DNA from: Eretmocerus hayati
Taxonomy: Eukaryota > Arthropoda > Insecta > Hymenoptera > Aphelinidae
DNA: 64,000 bases
Direction: 5' to 3'
Assembly (NCBI GenBank): GCA_029851415.1
Contig: CM056744.1
Location: forward strand, 62,738,172 to 62,802,171
Part shown: positions 10,801-20,331 of the stretch, one piece after another
Numbering within the stretch: the stretch's first letter is position 1
How the letters are laid out: each line of letters begins with the position of its first letter
Made by a program: the position numbers and the translations under genes
Notes under the pieces: model-generated
Seen by the model: the letters and a program-made list of their open reading frames with translations, nothing else
The model's database searches: none
Told to the model about the DNA's origin: nothing

Positions 10801-12273
10801 TTCCAGGATTTTTGGTCTGGGCGCCAATGTGGCGCACGTAATATGATTTTAATGATTTGAATTTTGAATTTTGATCAGGACCTTTGGTCTGGGCGCCAAT
10901 GTGACGGCTGCTAGATTTGCCTAGTTAATTTAGCCGCACATGCTGGGCTGTGTGCAATGCCCAGCAAATTTGTATATAATAATTGTAACTGGAACTCTGC
11001 ATCTGCTGCTACTACTGCATATCCATATAGATGTATATATTGCTGCTATTGCGCGCGAGAGAGATTGGGTATGGAGCGCGCCAAATAACAAAGCATGATT
11101 TTAAGATAAATAATAATGATAGGATTTATTCAATAAATAAACATGGTGCATACGAGCACATCGAACGCGAGCACGAAGAGAGCAAAGGGTGAAGCCCCAA
11201 ACAGAGAGAGAGCAATTCAAGGCTGTACTCACAAATTATATATTGGCTATCGGCCGCTCGCATGATAATAATTGTTCTAATCGGACGATGTCCAGGACGC
11301 AGGTATCGGTCGCACGCAAGGTTGATCTGGACCGCCGGACAATCATCCTCTCGAGCACGTCGCCAGGGTATTCGATGAGGAGCTGGTGCACACGCGGCGC
11401 GGGCACGAGGAAATTGCGGAAAGCGCGGGATATTGCTCCGGTCGCGGCCACATGGTCTGCTCGGTAGGACGGGCGAACAGAGTCTGAATTTGGCGCAACG
11501 CGCGATGCCGGTCAGCTAATTAGCATGGACACGAGGGGTGCGGTGCGGCGATTCTAAAGGCTCGATGATATGATGGTTCGCGACAAACGCGTGATCCTAC
11601 TGTCTCTCTCTCTCTTACACATGTAACTTACTGCTCTCTCCTCGGATGCTCTGCTACATTCTGTAAGAAAGTTATATGATTACATTGATTAGGAACAGGA
11701 GAGAGAGATGATGGTTGGGATTATCTACTCAACCGTCACATATCAACCAAATAGTTGGAAAACTCAGTGAATTTTCAATTAAACTGGTTAAATTTTGAAC
11801 CTTATGGTTGAATTGGCTTTCAACCGGCTCTATGAATTTTTCATTCAACTAATTGGATAATTCTTCGGGAAATTCTCTTATAATGTATATTTATCGCGAA
11901 ATTGGTATACATTTGAACTTTCAAAATTTTTTATCATTGTTCACTACGTGTACGTTCATTTGATATTCTCAATCATTTATTTTTTTTCTTTTGTGAATTT
12001 CATTAGTTCTATCACAATACAGATATCTAGATCATGAATCTTATGAAAGAAACAGCGAATATTTTATATTGCGATGAATTATGTTTGAGTAACTAACGCA
12101 ATAAGAACAAGAAAATGTTATAAAAAATAATTTTAACGAAAAACATTTTTGCGAATTTTTATTTTTTCAGAATCTTAATACATCATAGATGCAACGAGAT
12201 TTACGAAGATGGACCATTATTATCGACGTTGCCGATCATAGAAGATGATTCCGGAAAAATGGATGAGTTATAG
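4867..12273 (+). CDS. Putative small spliced gene, 58 codons in two exons, unknown function
   Basis: Exon 4814-4940 ends in a strong donor (GTAAGT at 4941). The final exon starts at 12171 after a textbook acceptor (TTTTTATTTTTTCAG). Joined in phase 2, an ATG at 4867 gives an open frame of 58 codons: 4867-4940 plus 12171-12273, stopping at TAG 12271. An AATAAA signal lies 40 bp further on. The peptide begins MGDNIYSSQG, is basic in the first half (MKRIKG) and acidic near the end (IIEDDSGKMDEL). No domain, signal peptide or membrane segment is recognised. The 7.2-kb last intron holds the LTR retrotransposon and the MITE it landed in. Seen: splice consensus and a frame open across the join. Inferred: that it is transcribed and coding. 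It may be a non-coding transcript or a decayed gene, because the upstream frame carries a stop at 4852. Confidence 0.35.
5166..6006 (-). repeat. 3' LTR of the non-autonomous retrotransposon
   Basis: 841-bp copy of the other LTR with about three substitutions and no indel. It sits directly after the polypurine tract. The minus-strand frames inside it are identical to those of the other LTR, which shows near identity rather than coding function. Confidence 0.88.
6007..6016 (-). promoter_or_regulatory. Polypurine tract of the LTR element
   Basis: GGGGGAGGGG on the minus strand immediately precedes the 3' LTR. This is the expected place for the plus-strand primer and fixes the element's orientation. 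Confidence 0.8.
6017..6910 (-). other. 3' untranslated interior of the LTR element
   Basis: About 0.9 kb between the ORF stop and the polypurine tract. AT-rich, with no frame or motif recognised. Confidence 0.5.
6911..9118 (-). CDS. 735-residue ORF of the LTR element, unknown, position of gag
   Basis: The single long ORF of the retrotransposon is intact from ATG at 9118 to the stop at 6911. It starts 1.8 kb inside the 5' LTR and ends 0.9 kb before the polypurine tract. The first 90 or so residues look globular and helical (LPSLLKYITSLSDDGWQIML). The remainder is rich in Ser, Asn, Gln and His. There is a small Cys/His cluster near residues 147-160 (HPHCADSCTCSLCMH) and Cys residues at the C-terminus (CVLCPFDF). 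It does not show the CX2CX4HX4C knuckle, a DTG protease or a YXDD box. By position it replaces gag-pol. It could be a divergent Gag-like packaging protein or captured host sequence. Full openness in an element with near-identical LTRs could reflect constraint or simply youth. Confidence 0.6.
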   Translation of the reverse strand: MNPNIINSEDLPSLLKYITSLSDDGWQIMLTKLELKNVTLPRLLRRFAGNYEIDDFVENGNFHSDAALRNHRDAMLNEWVIDFKSRLSRNQESETSARAQITITTNQQKDDHGLHQSDNFSQSSLTTSNSTSNQVPVDNFDRLRSHPHCADSCTCSLCMHESATSTQFNLTPITEPCRLRGRGGSHCPNFFSVESRNIQIPHHNFSSNYDSSEQRPYSSVLTEIHTAQSNAIFDSLPVVGLDYVDQFGHEWRELWWIRSNHHFDFSKSQLQCQVKPNHAHYSVKNSIFRRKNHAVAVLPNNSLDNIIVRIPFATYSKYRNRKSTSLDGPINSQSCHVLDFYLANHRSQLYHLASSQSAQSLVRAGLQWTNVNLCNKFSICVEIVPCDRFLVANFAHAPEKIPESCKFTLTKNEMGPSSSSSVKSAAQNSSIKEAIFTSHDKADNARSESQHSNDLDPSVVHISEFNLAEANEHIIGLDIPRSFDQHNYLVSKMIKTDSSAHDCLMQRDHSDQTFDSITTIAKGVNQSLRPSCSKFPSAHQYLFSTSVDILPNTNACMNYAFSAHKMYTRDGHSHSTESIQNVRIRNVSLHRIMFSTQTESFDESISKDFLQMDNNCSSELESRRIHFASISEQLQMIPRGLLRSSRPSHVNLTNLERESGPGGGKFHRTKVQEQPVREDDVGVPQTEAEVDIIPAGDSSMDGDGCVRASLTRCVLCPFDFAPISTIADKTFSVKC
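9119..10540 (-). other. Leader of the LTR element, no ORF
   Basis: About 1.4 kb between the ORF start and the reiterated primer-site units. It is AT-rich and contains only short frames. It may hold packaging or spliced-leader signals; nothing specific is visible. Confidence 0.5.
10541..10899 (-). repeat. Reiterated LTR-end/primer-site-like units in the leader
   Basis: The junction (LTR end CGTCACA, then TTGGCGCCCAGACC) recurs four more times in the leader. Plus-strand forms are AACGCCAATGTGACGCACAC (10552-10571), GGCACCGATGTGACGCGCAC (10610-10629), GGCGCCAATGTGACGCGCAC (10730-10749) and GGCGCCAATGTGGCGCACGT (10820-10839). Spacing is about 60-120 bp, and the DNA between is AT-rich and related only in part. 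Units 3 and 4 keep the TGG start and the GTCTGG flank; units 1 and 2 are decayed. They are compatible with repeated slippage or template switching at the primer site. Confidence 0.75.
10880..10898 (-). promoter_or_regulatory. Primer-binding site of the LTR element
   Basis: One base inside the 5' LTR, the minus strand reads TGGCGCCCAGACCAAAGG. The TGG start matches the complement of a tRNA CCA end. The first nine bases match the start of lysine-tRNA-type primer sites used by some gypsy elements, but later bases do not clearly match, so the tRNA identity is unproven. Confidence 0.65.
10900..11740 (-). repeat. 5' LTR of the non-autonomous retrotransposon
   Basis: 841 bp, upstream LTR in the element's minus orientation. 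It starts TGTGACGGTTGAG and ends CAGCCGTCACA when read on the minus strand. A GA/TC-rich stretch lies near its 5' end. An AATAAA-type sequence on the minus strand near 11130 could serve for polyadenylation in the other LTR. Confidence 0.88.
11741..12170. other. Right half of the interrupted AACCAATTGGTT repeat, then intron
   Basis: The first 150 bp continues the AACCA/TTGGTT-rich repeat seen at 5097-5165, so the LTR element split it. The rest is AT-rich and ends in the acceptor of the 12171 exon. Confidence 0.5.
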
Positions 12274-12312
12274 AATTTTCATATAAAATTGTTCAAAATC
12301 CCCAATGAAAAA

Positions 12313-12318
12313 AATAAA
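12313..12318 (+). terminator. Polyadenylation signal AATAAA
   Basis: AATAAA lies 40 bp after the stop of the putative two-exon gene, and a pyrimidine-rich stretch follows. Its position supports 12171 to about 12335 as a terminal exon. Confidence 0.4.
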
Positions 12319-12319
12319 G

Positions 12320-12825
12320 ATTCCCCCCTTTCCCATCCTATCTCCTGGTCTCATTGTTATCATATTCTATCAATGTATACAATTTATTGTATTGAATTAT
12401 TGAGATCAAGAAGCAAGCAGATAAGATTAGGAAAAATCTCAGCAATTATGGGGACACAAGGTTAGTGGAAATTCAATTACCATCCCCGGTATCCTTGTAA
12501 TCGTTCCAGTTGAGAAGAAAAAAATAGAAATTGTCGCGATGACGGAAGAATCCCCCTTGTATCCCATGAATCATCTCGACGCCCCATCGATTAGTGTATA
12601 AGCATGCTTTTTTCACATGATAGTTTAATCAATATGTCCCCACAAAGAATTTCTAATTTTTTTCACTAATCATCATGCGTAATATTATCTATAATGTTGA
12701 TCGGTCAATAATATTTTCTCATATTTCTTTTCAAAACAATGTATTCCTCAACATACATTACAGAAACTCGACTCTCAGCAACTACAATTCTTATACTTTT
12801 TGAAATATTACATTAACAAGATTGC
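12320..12825. other. Intergenic DNA before the repeated modules
   Basis: AT-rich, no gene or repeat boundary recognised. Confidence 0.4.
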
Positions 12826-13775
12826 ACACTGACACTACTTCTCAAGATCAAACTGTTAGATTCCTCTGATCTGAACATCGTCCCTTGGCCCGTTTAGGAT
12901 AACCAATACGAATGAGGTTCATTTGACCACGAGTCTTTCAGTCACTGTGACGTGAAGTTACACCTACACATAACACATTTTTCAATACTTATATACTATC
13001 ATCATGATACACTCATCAACATTCATTGAGGATTTAAAAATTCATCTATCATGAGCATATCAGTTTTCATCTTAAATTCAATATGCACATTAAGAAAGGT
13101 GAAGAAATGTGAAAAATATAAGAAATCCATTGAAAAAGCTTCAACAATCAGTATTTAAGTTTTTTTTCATTCTTCTCCATCAAAATATTCAAAATGTATA
13201 TCTCCATCTTATAGATATATACGATATATGTAGTAGAACGTAAGTATGTATATACATGAAAAATATGTGGATTTTTGAATGTGTAACAAGGTATAATAAA
13301 GAATATTTTTGGTTGGGAACATCATCCCAACCAGTCTACCTGTGTCAATTTACTCCCTCTAACGTAAGTTTCTGATAACGTTTATAGTCATTCGTCTCTC
13401 ATAAAACAATTTCAACATTTTCATCCATACAACATCAATATAAGGGATTAAGTAAATTATATCAAAAATTTTGAAATTCTAATATCATAATGATATAATC
13501 AATTCCTCGGAATCCTTATTTTTTAAAATGATTTGAATATATTTCTTATATTTATCACCATCCTCATATTTTTAAATGATTCAAAACACCACATGAACAA
13601 CATTGCACATTGACACTACTTCTCAAGATCAAACTGTAAGATTCCTCTGGTCTGAACATCGTCCCTTGGCCCGTTTAGGATAACCAATACGAATAAGGTT
13701 CATTCGATCATGAGTCATTCAGTCACTGTGACGTGAAGTTACACCGACACATAATACATTTCTCAATACTCATAT

Positions 13776-14698
13776 GAGTAGTTCTGCGGAAACTTTGATA
13801 TTTGGGGGCCAAAAATGTGCTAGCGCTAAATCTCACTCCCGAAGGCTCTAAGATGTATTCTTCGACTTTTTGAAACATATAAAGTATGAACAAACTCGCG
13901 CTTGGATGAAAATTTTCCCACCCATCAGCACCATAAGGATAATGTGGAGATACGCGGCAGCGTGGCACGGACCTGACATTTCGACACTAAAATTAATCTC
14001 ACGGCCCAACGGTTCAAGCTACAGTCTCGGGGTTTAAGGGAGGTTCATTTGGTGACCCGATACTTTGTAAAAAATTGACTAGGGCCTCCGGAGTCATGCG
14101 TTTAAGGGTCGCACAGTTGCGCACGGACCTGACATAGAAATTTAGCAAAACTAGATTTTGGTGAGAAAACTGCTCTGCGAAGTGGGAAAATAAATTTTTT
14201 TCGATACTTTGGGGCATGGAAAACTTGCGCCTGACGATTTACTTCAGGAATAAATTGGTGCGAGAAAGCCTAGAACGAGATAAATTCACTTTCGTCCAGG
14301 AAAACTGAGGGAGTGAAATTTTAAGTAAAATTGCGCCACAAAATGTATGTGCTCAGCGCACACACAAAAAATGGTTTCAAGCTCTCATAGTAGTGGGATT
14401 TGGTGCTCAATACGATAATATTTGATATATTTGCCCGCCTGAATGCCGGACGAATTCTACTGCGGCGCCTCACGCTCACAAAGGTCGAAATAATGGAAAA
14501 CCACGCGGCACGGACCTGACATTTTGACCCTTTTTCAATGGTAGTTTTTCTGGATCACCCTGCATCAGAAAACTGATGATTGCGATAAAAAGAGCACAAA
14601 AGAAACATAAAAAATGACTTTTGTGATTGTTTCCTCAAGGGTTTTAAGGGTTCGTACAAGCTGGCACACGTTATTTCAAAGTTTCCACGGAGGTATTC
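13776..14698. mobile_element. Inserted element of 923 bp with 4-bp ATAT duplication
   Basis: Ends are related inverted repeats (GAGTAGTTCTGCGGAAACTTTG against GAATACCTCCGTGGAAACTTTG). It is flanked by ATAT at 13772-13775 and 14699-14702. The uninterrupted equivalent in the sister module (CAATACTTATATACTATCATC near 12989-13010) serves as the empty site. It carries three copies of CACGGACCTGACAT. No transposase is present. ATAT is common in this DNA, so the superfamily is uncertain. Confidence 0.6.
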
Positions 14699-15555
14699 AT
14701 ATACTATCATCATGATACTCTCATCAACGATTAACAAGGATTAAAAAATTCAAAAATTCACCATCATAATCAGTTGAACTTTGATGAAATGACAAAAGTA
14801 TGAGAAATGACAAAAAATGACAAAGAAATGACAAAAGTATCAGAGATCCTTTGTAAAAACTTTAATATGATCAATTTATGATACAAAATTAATATATCTA
14901 TCTCATGAATATATGATAATTGTAGGAGGTCATAAGTATATATATATGAAAATTATGAATTCTCATATATTCATATATTTATGAAGAATTTTGAATGTAT
15001 TGAAAGGTATAATAAAAAATATTTTCGGTTGGAAACATTATCCCAACCTGTCAATTTACTTTCTTTAATGTAAGTTTCTAATAACGTTCATCATCGTTCA
15101 TTTCCATACAACAATTTAAGCAATTACGTTTATCTAATGTTGTGATGATAGAACAAATAGATTACTTCATTAGTCCTGAAATTCTCATATCAAATGATAT
15201 ATTCAACTTCTCAAAATATTTCGGATGTGATTCAAGTATCACTATATTCATAAAAAATTTATGAGATCCTAACATATGTTGGAAAATATGATTTGGTTCG
15301 GACCATCATCCTCACCAGTTTCCTTGTGTCGATTGACTTTCTTCAATATAAGGTTTCATTCAAGTTTTCCAACTGTCAATTCTTACATAACAATCAGAAC
15401 AATCAACTTTGAGATAATGAAACAAGTGATTTATTGCAAAAGTTCTAAAATCATTATTTCACAATAATAGCTTCAAATTCTCAAAATAATTTGAATAGAA
15501 TCTAAGATGTTGCAAAATGGACAAATAGACGACACCTTTACAACATCATACTTGA

Positions 15556-15835
15556 CATAGAAGATGACGTTGCGGTGACTTACTTAGGCCATGGCTCAAG
15601 AGTGACTCACTCCGCTAAGAGCGACTGACGCAAATAAATCCAATACTGATTCTTCAACAACTCACACTTGACATTGTTAACTATCATACACAAAATTATC
15701 ATACACATTCGCCACAAATACAACATTTACATGCAATACTGATGATAACGTTGCGGTGACTTGCTTAGGCCATGGCTCAAGAGTGACTCATTCCGCTGAG
15801 AGCGACCAACGCTAAAAATCCAATACAATATCATC
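15556..15835. repeat. Two tandem 185-bp units
   Basis: The block GACGTTGCGGTGACTT, then CTTAGGCCATGGCTCAAGAG, then CCGCT-AGAGCGAC occurs at about 15562-15650 and again at about 15746-15830, in the same orientation. The core is near identical while spacers differ. Unknown function. Confidence 0.65.
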
Positions 15836-16654
15836 AACACACCATAAACAACACGATAATACATTCAAATAACCCTCCACAATATTCAAAATTTACAAGA
15901 ATGTCAAAAACTCCGGTTTACAACATCTGAAGTCTTAGTCAAATTCGATAGAACTATTTCAAATCTTCATCTGAAATTATACATTCGTATATTCACTATT
16001 TTCTTAGGAATAATAGTTCGTAGAGTGAACGCGAATCATCAAATAGAATTCAATCATCAATTTTGAAACGACGTATGAAAATTCTCAATGGGACATATCC
16101 AACATATGTTAATATCCAATCTTAAATCACTTGTTAAAAAATTCCAACTGATTAACATCATCTAGCCCCATAGAAAAATAACTATAGTTTTAATCTTATT
16201 AATTCTCAATATCTTGAAAACTCATAACTACCCCGATAACAGATACAAAAACTGAAAACTCATACATCTTCATCCTGATATGGATATCACATTGAACAAC
16301 ATTCTACACTGACACGACTTCTCAAGATCAAACCGTTAGATTTCCTCTGATCTGAACATCGTCCCTTGGCCCGTGAAGGTAACCAATACGTGTCAGGTTC
16401 ATCTGATCATGTCTCTCTCGGTCCCTGTGACGTGGAGTTACAAATACTCAGAATACACTTCTCAACACTCATACCACTATTATTATTATCATAATATATA
16501 TACTCAACATTATATATCAGGGGTGATGAATCATTTTCAATAGTAATTCATCTTCAATTTCAAATATATATCAACTATTACTTAAAAAGACGAATATCCT
16601 CAGAATTCTTCGGGAGTTATATGATGGTGATACAGTAATAAACACGTAAAATGA

Positions 16655-17305
16655 GTGTATGTATCATGGGCTGCTTCACATAAAAGAATTCACAAACAAA
16701 AGAAACAAAAATAGACGCACACACACACACAAACACATATCCATATCCTCGAGCCGGTGTCCACACACTCACAACACATGCTCAAACACACACAAACACA
16801 TACATAAAACATCGAATCTATATCCTCGAGCCGGTTCCCACACGCAGTAAAGATGTCAATATATACGATATATGTTGGTGCGGTAAGGAGGATACATAAT
16901 GTATCTCGTGTACCGGGCTGCCTCACAAATGAGGATTCTACTCACACTCACGAACACAAGACACAAAAATAGATACACACACATGAACACAAATCCATAT
17001 CCTCGAGCCGGTGACAACACTCCGTAAAATGTGTATATATCTATTATATTCGTCTAGTAAGTGTACGTGTACTGGACTGGCTCACATAAAAGGATTCTAC
17101 ACACATTATCACAAACACGAGACACATAAATAGACACACACACCCACCAACCCATCCACCCATCCACCAGCCCATCAATAGATATATTACAAACAATCCA
17201 AACAAATCTAGGGACATTTACACTCGCCTAGGGACATTCGTCTCGTCAAGTTTGCAGCCCTGATTCGATTCTATGTTGGCAAGCCTGATATAGGGATCCC
17301 GTACG
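16655..17305. repeat. CA-rich tandem repeat, copy 1
   Basis: Three diverged units of 160-250 bp (starting near 16665, 16912 and 17070). Each has a GGCTGCCTCACA-like head and a CA-microsatellite body; the first two also carry a CCATATCCTCGAGCCGGT block. The 3' end includes CTAGGGACATT and AGCCTGATATAGGGAT. An inverted second copy is spread over 38112-41610, split by three insertions, which makes this copy its empty-site reference. Confidence 0.7.
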
Positions 17306-17499
17306 GATAAAAGGCGCCTTGTCGGTTAATATTGTTAATAATTTGACAGTAAATTGATGCAAATTATCCAACATATCACCTTTGAAGAACGATTCCACCG
17401 TCATTTCGATGTAAGAAGTTTCCTTCTGCACTGTCGAATACATACCCCCAAGCACAGATATGTTCATCGATAGACGATGCGCCAACCTCAATTTTGGTA

Positions 17500-18267
17500 T
17501 ACAGGGTGTCCCAAGAGTCAGCTCCCCCCTTGAAAACTCGAAATTGGCTCCGGGGATAAAAAAACCCCGAAACACGTGTCTCCTAAAATCGAGGGAGAAG
17601 CTCGAATATGGTCTCAGATTTGACCTTGAATGTGACCTTGATGGTTTTTGGAGGTTAGAACGATTTTTTCAAACGGGAACCCCTATTTTTGACTCCGGAT
17701 CCTGGAAGAGCACAAAATTTTACGTACAAATATGACTTATTGACGATGTTTCAAATGACCTTTATGGGTCATTTTGGGGCCAAAAGTATCTGGAGGGTGG
17801 ATTAACGTACCACACCTAGTGCGATAGTCTTGTTTTGAGAGGTACCTCTCAGAGAAGTTTCTCAGCCTCATTCTGACCCTTGACCCGTGACCTTGAATAT
17901 GACCTTGATTCACAAAATTCGAAATTGGCTCCGGGGATCGGAAAACCCCGAAACACGTGTCTCCTAAAATCGAGGGGATCCTTAGGGATTTTTCGATCCC
18001 CGGAGCCAATTTCGAATTTTGTGAATCAAGGTCATATTCAAGGTCACAGGTCAAGGGTCAGAATGAGGCTGAGAAACTTCTCTGAGAGGTACCTCTCAAA
18101 ACAAGATTATCGCACTAGGTGCGGTACGCTAATCCACCCTCCAGATACTTTTGGCCCCAAAATGACCCCTAAAGATTTTAGGAGACACGTGTTTCGGGGT
18201 TTTTTGGACCCCGGAGCCAATTTCGAGTTTTTAAGGGGGGGGGGGCTGACTTTTGGGACACCCTGTA
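17500..18267. mobile_element. Palindromic TIR element (ACAGGGTGTCCCAA ends), 768 bp
   Basis: Begins TACAGGGTGTCCC and ends GGGACACCCTGTA, flanked by TA on both sides. The arms are long inverted repeats (ACTCGAAATTGGCTCCGGGG, AACACGTGTCTCCTAAAATC), with a second internal inverted repeat at 17870-18060 centred near 17970. Open frames within it are mirror images of one another and do not indicate genes. It is a non-autonomous foldback; a TA duplication is compatible with the Tc1/mariner group, but the target is itself TATA. Confidence 0.75.
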
Positions 18268-18289
18268 TAGTGCTTTCATGGGGTTGAGT

Positions 18290-20140
18290 TCATAAGTGAA
18301 ACCCGCTTAATGTGATCGCGCTTAGTGTTATCAACCGCTCAATGTTATCAGAGTTGCTGCTCGTCCCGGTTCACGGCGGGTCGGAACGGTGAAAAAGTGT
18401 TAGGTGCGTGATCATGAAAAATACTGATTGGATATGTTTCGGGCTAGTCTCTAGATCATTTCCCAGGAAGAATTAAAATCATCGGTCGGGGGTTTTTGAA
18501 ATAATCTTCACTCTTGTGTTATTCAAATTCACGCATTTTGATACTTCAACGATGCTTCCCCAATCACTCGAGCTATGATCTTTCAACTGAGAACAACTCT
18601 CAGAGCTGAACAGACAACAACATTTCCACGATTCATCCATATCATTCGTTGGTCTGGCCTAGACCCGCCAGAGATGAAGCTGTGGTGATATACCTGGAGA
18701 TTAGTGTTAGTGAGGAGGAATACCCACGTTATTTTGATCAAAAGTCGTCCAAAACGGGCATTTAGTCAGGATTCAGTGTCATTCGTCCACCAATATGATC
18801 TATATTGGTATCATCACATTCAACAGTACACGCGTATGTGATGTTAATGCATGTTAGAGACTCACTGGTATGCAAAGTATGTGAAATACTCATGAAGATT
18901 CACGATAGATATGGAAAAGACAAGACCTTTCTATCTCATTGTTCTTGAATGACTAGGTTTTATCATATCCACGAATCATCAGAGTTGATCTCGAATCCCT
19001 AATGTTGAGAGTGATCTCGAGAGTTTATTATCAGCGCCCAATACTTGTTAAGTTCGGATTTCAATTCCGAAAACAGCCAAAATTTGTCATAGCGAGCGGA
19101 CTCTGGAGTCTATACATCACAGTATTCTTCAAATGTCGACGAAGAATAAGATTTATCACGATCATCCCGAGTGCCCAAATCGCATACAACGAGTTGTATG
19201 TGAGTTCAATAGATTACATCTGGAATTGATTATCTGTTGATTGAACAGGAAGAGTGATGTAATTTTGTTCCAATGAGGTTGTAATCTCAGCCCTATTCGC
19301 TCTCTTGACCTTTCCGAGTGAGCCCCCCCCCCCTCCCGTTGTGGCAAATTGGGAGCATGAGTGGAATTTTCACCCCAAAAGAGTTTCGGAGTTGCCACGA
19401 AGAAGGGGGGAGGGGTAACCGGGGAAGGTCGGGAGAGCGCTCACAACAAAAGAGGGCGACGGATGAAAAGTTCTAATATCCCAATTGGCGATCGGAGGAT
19501 GTCATTGATGTTCAAACATGACTGTGGGATACAACTTATTAATACCTCAGTGAATTGAAAAATAATGTACGATTTGTTCAAAAATTTTGGGGTCTCTTTC
19601 CGATCGATCAAACGAATGTTCGCCCATATTTGTAATATGCATCGCTCTACAGGGATTCTGACATGTCCCACGCGTTCACATGTACACGACTATTACATGT
19701 AGTGTTACAAATATGGATTATCTCGGAATGGCTCTGAATCCTGACTAAATGTTCGTATTGAACGACTTCTCATCAAAACAACGTAGGTATTCCACTTCAC
19801 TAAATCTCAATGTCTATGACCACAGCTTCATCTCTGTCGGGTGACGAATGATATGGATGAATATACGTGGGAACGTTGTTGTCTGTTCAGCTCTGAGAGT
19901 TATTCTGAGTTGAACAATCATAGCTCGAGTGATTGGGAAAGGATCGTTGAAGTATCAAAACGCGTGAATTTGAATAACACAAAAATAACGATTATTTTAA
20001 AAATCCCCGACCGAAGATTTTAATTCTCACTGGAAAATGATCCAAAGACTAGCCCGAAACATATCCAATTAGTATTTATCATGATCACACACCTAACATT
20101 TTTTCGCCGTTCCGACCCGCCGTGGGTTCTCTTGTATATC
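18290..20140. mobile_element. Foldback element with about 420-bp arms
   Basis: The arm 18375-18785 (GGCGGGTCGGAACGG, GATATGTTTCGGGCTAGTCT, CTGAACAGACAACAAC, TAGTCAGGATTCAG) returns inverted at about 19730-20135. The roughly 0.95-kb centre has no convincing ORF. Left of the arm (18300-18350) are Tigger-style terminal blocks (CGCTTAATGTGATCGCGC, AGTGTTATCA, CAATGTTATCA). It is probably a non-autonomous relative of the adjacent Tigger-like element. Confidence 0.65.
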
Positions 20141-20331
20141 AATCCATGCAAATCCCCTCGGCTAATGTGATCGTGATATCGGATAATGTCATCATGCGAT
20201 CGAAATGTCGGGATATACAGATGCGTGTTTATGTCGATCAAGTAGCCATACGAAATATATATTTGACGTCCTCATTCATGAAATGAATATGGACCACCAG
20301 TTGCGTGTGAGACTCATATCACTCGTTTCCT

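Larger units (their letters stand above)
5166..11740 (-). mobile_element. Non-autonomous LTR retrotransposon, young, 6575 bp
   Basis: Two direct 841-bp LTRs (5166-6006 and 10900-11740) begin TGTGACGG and end CCGTCACA. They are flanked by a 4-bp target duplication TATC (5162-5165 and 11741-11744). The orientation is minus: the primer-binding site adjoins the LTR at 10900, and a polypurine tract GGGGGAGGGG (minus strand) adjoins the LTR at 6006. The 4893-bp interior has one long ORF (6911-9118) and no visible protease, reverse transcriptase, RNase H or integrase motif, so mobility would need enzymes in trans. By eye the LTRs differ at about three sites (near 5187, 5332 and 5643) with no indel, indicating recent insertion. 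A 4-bp duplication and a TGGCGCCCA primer site resemble insect Ty3/gypsy elements, but without pol the superfamily is inferred. Confidence 0.88.
12826..16500. repeat. Diverged array of repeated modules
   Basis: Module A, about 150 bp (ACTTCTCAAGATCAAAC, then GAACATCGTCCCTTGGCCCG, then GTGACGTG), occurs at 12826-12975, 13600-13745 and 16303-16445, all in the same orientation. Module B (TCCCAACC followed by TGTGTCAATTTACT-like DNA and ACGTAAGTTTC) occurs at about 13310-13385 and 15028-15095, with a weaker form at 15294-15350. The order A-B repeats, so this is an old tandem duplication with a period near 0.8 kb, expanded by insertions. No ORF spans the modules. Conserved blocks in otherwise drifting DNA could be old exons or regulatory units; that is speculation. 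Confidence 0.6.

Noticed and set aside
17737..18287. Two frames (105 and 135 codons) encoding nearly the same peptide on opposite strands
   Set aside because: They follow from the inverted-repeat DNA of the 17500-18267 element, not from two genes.
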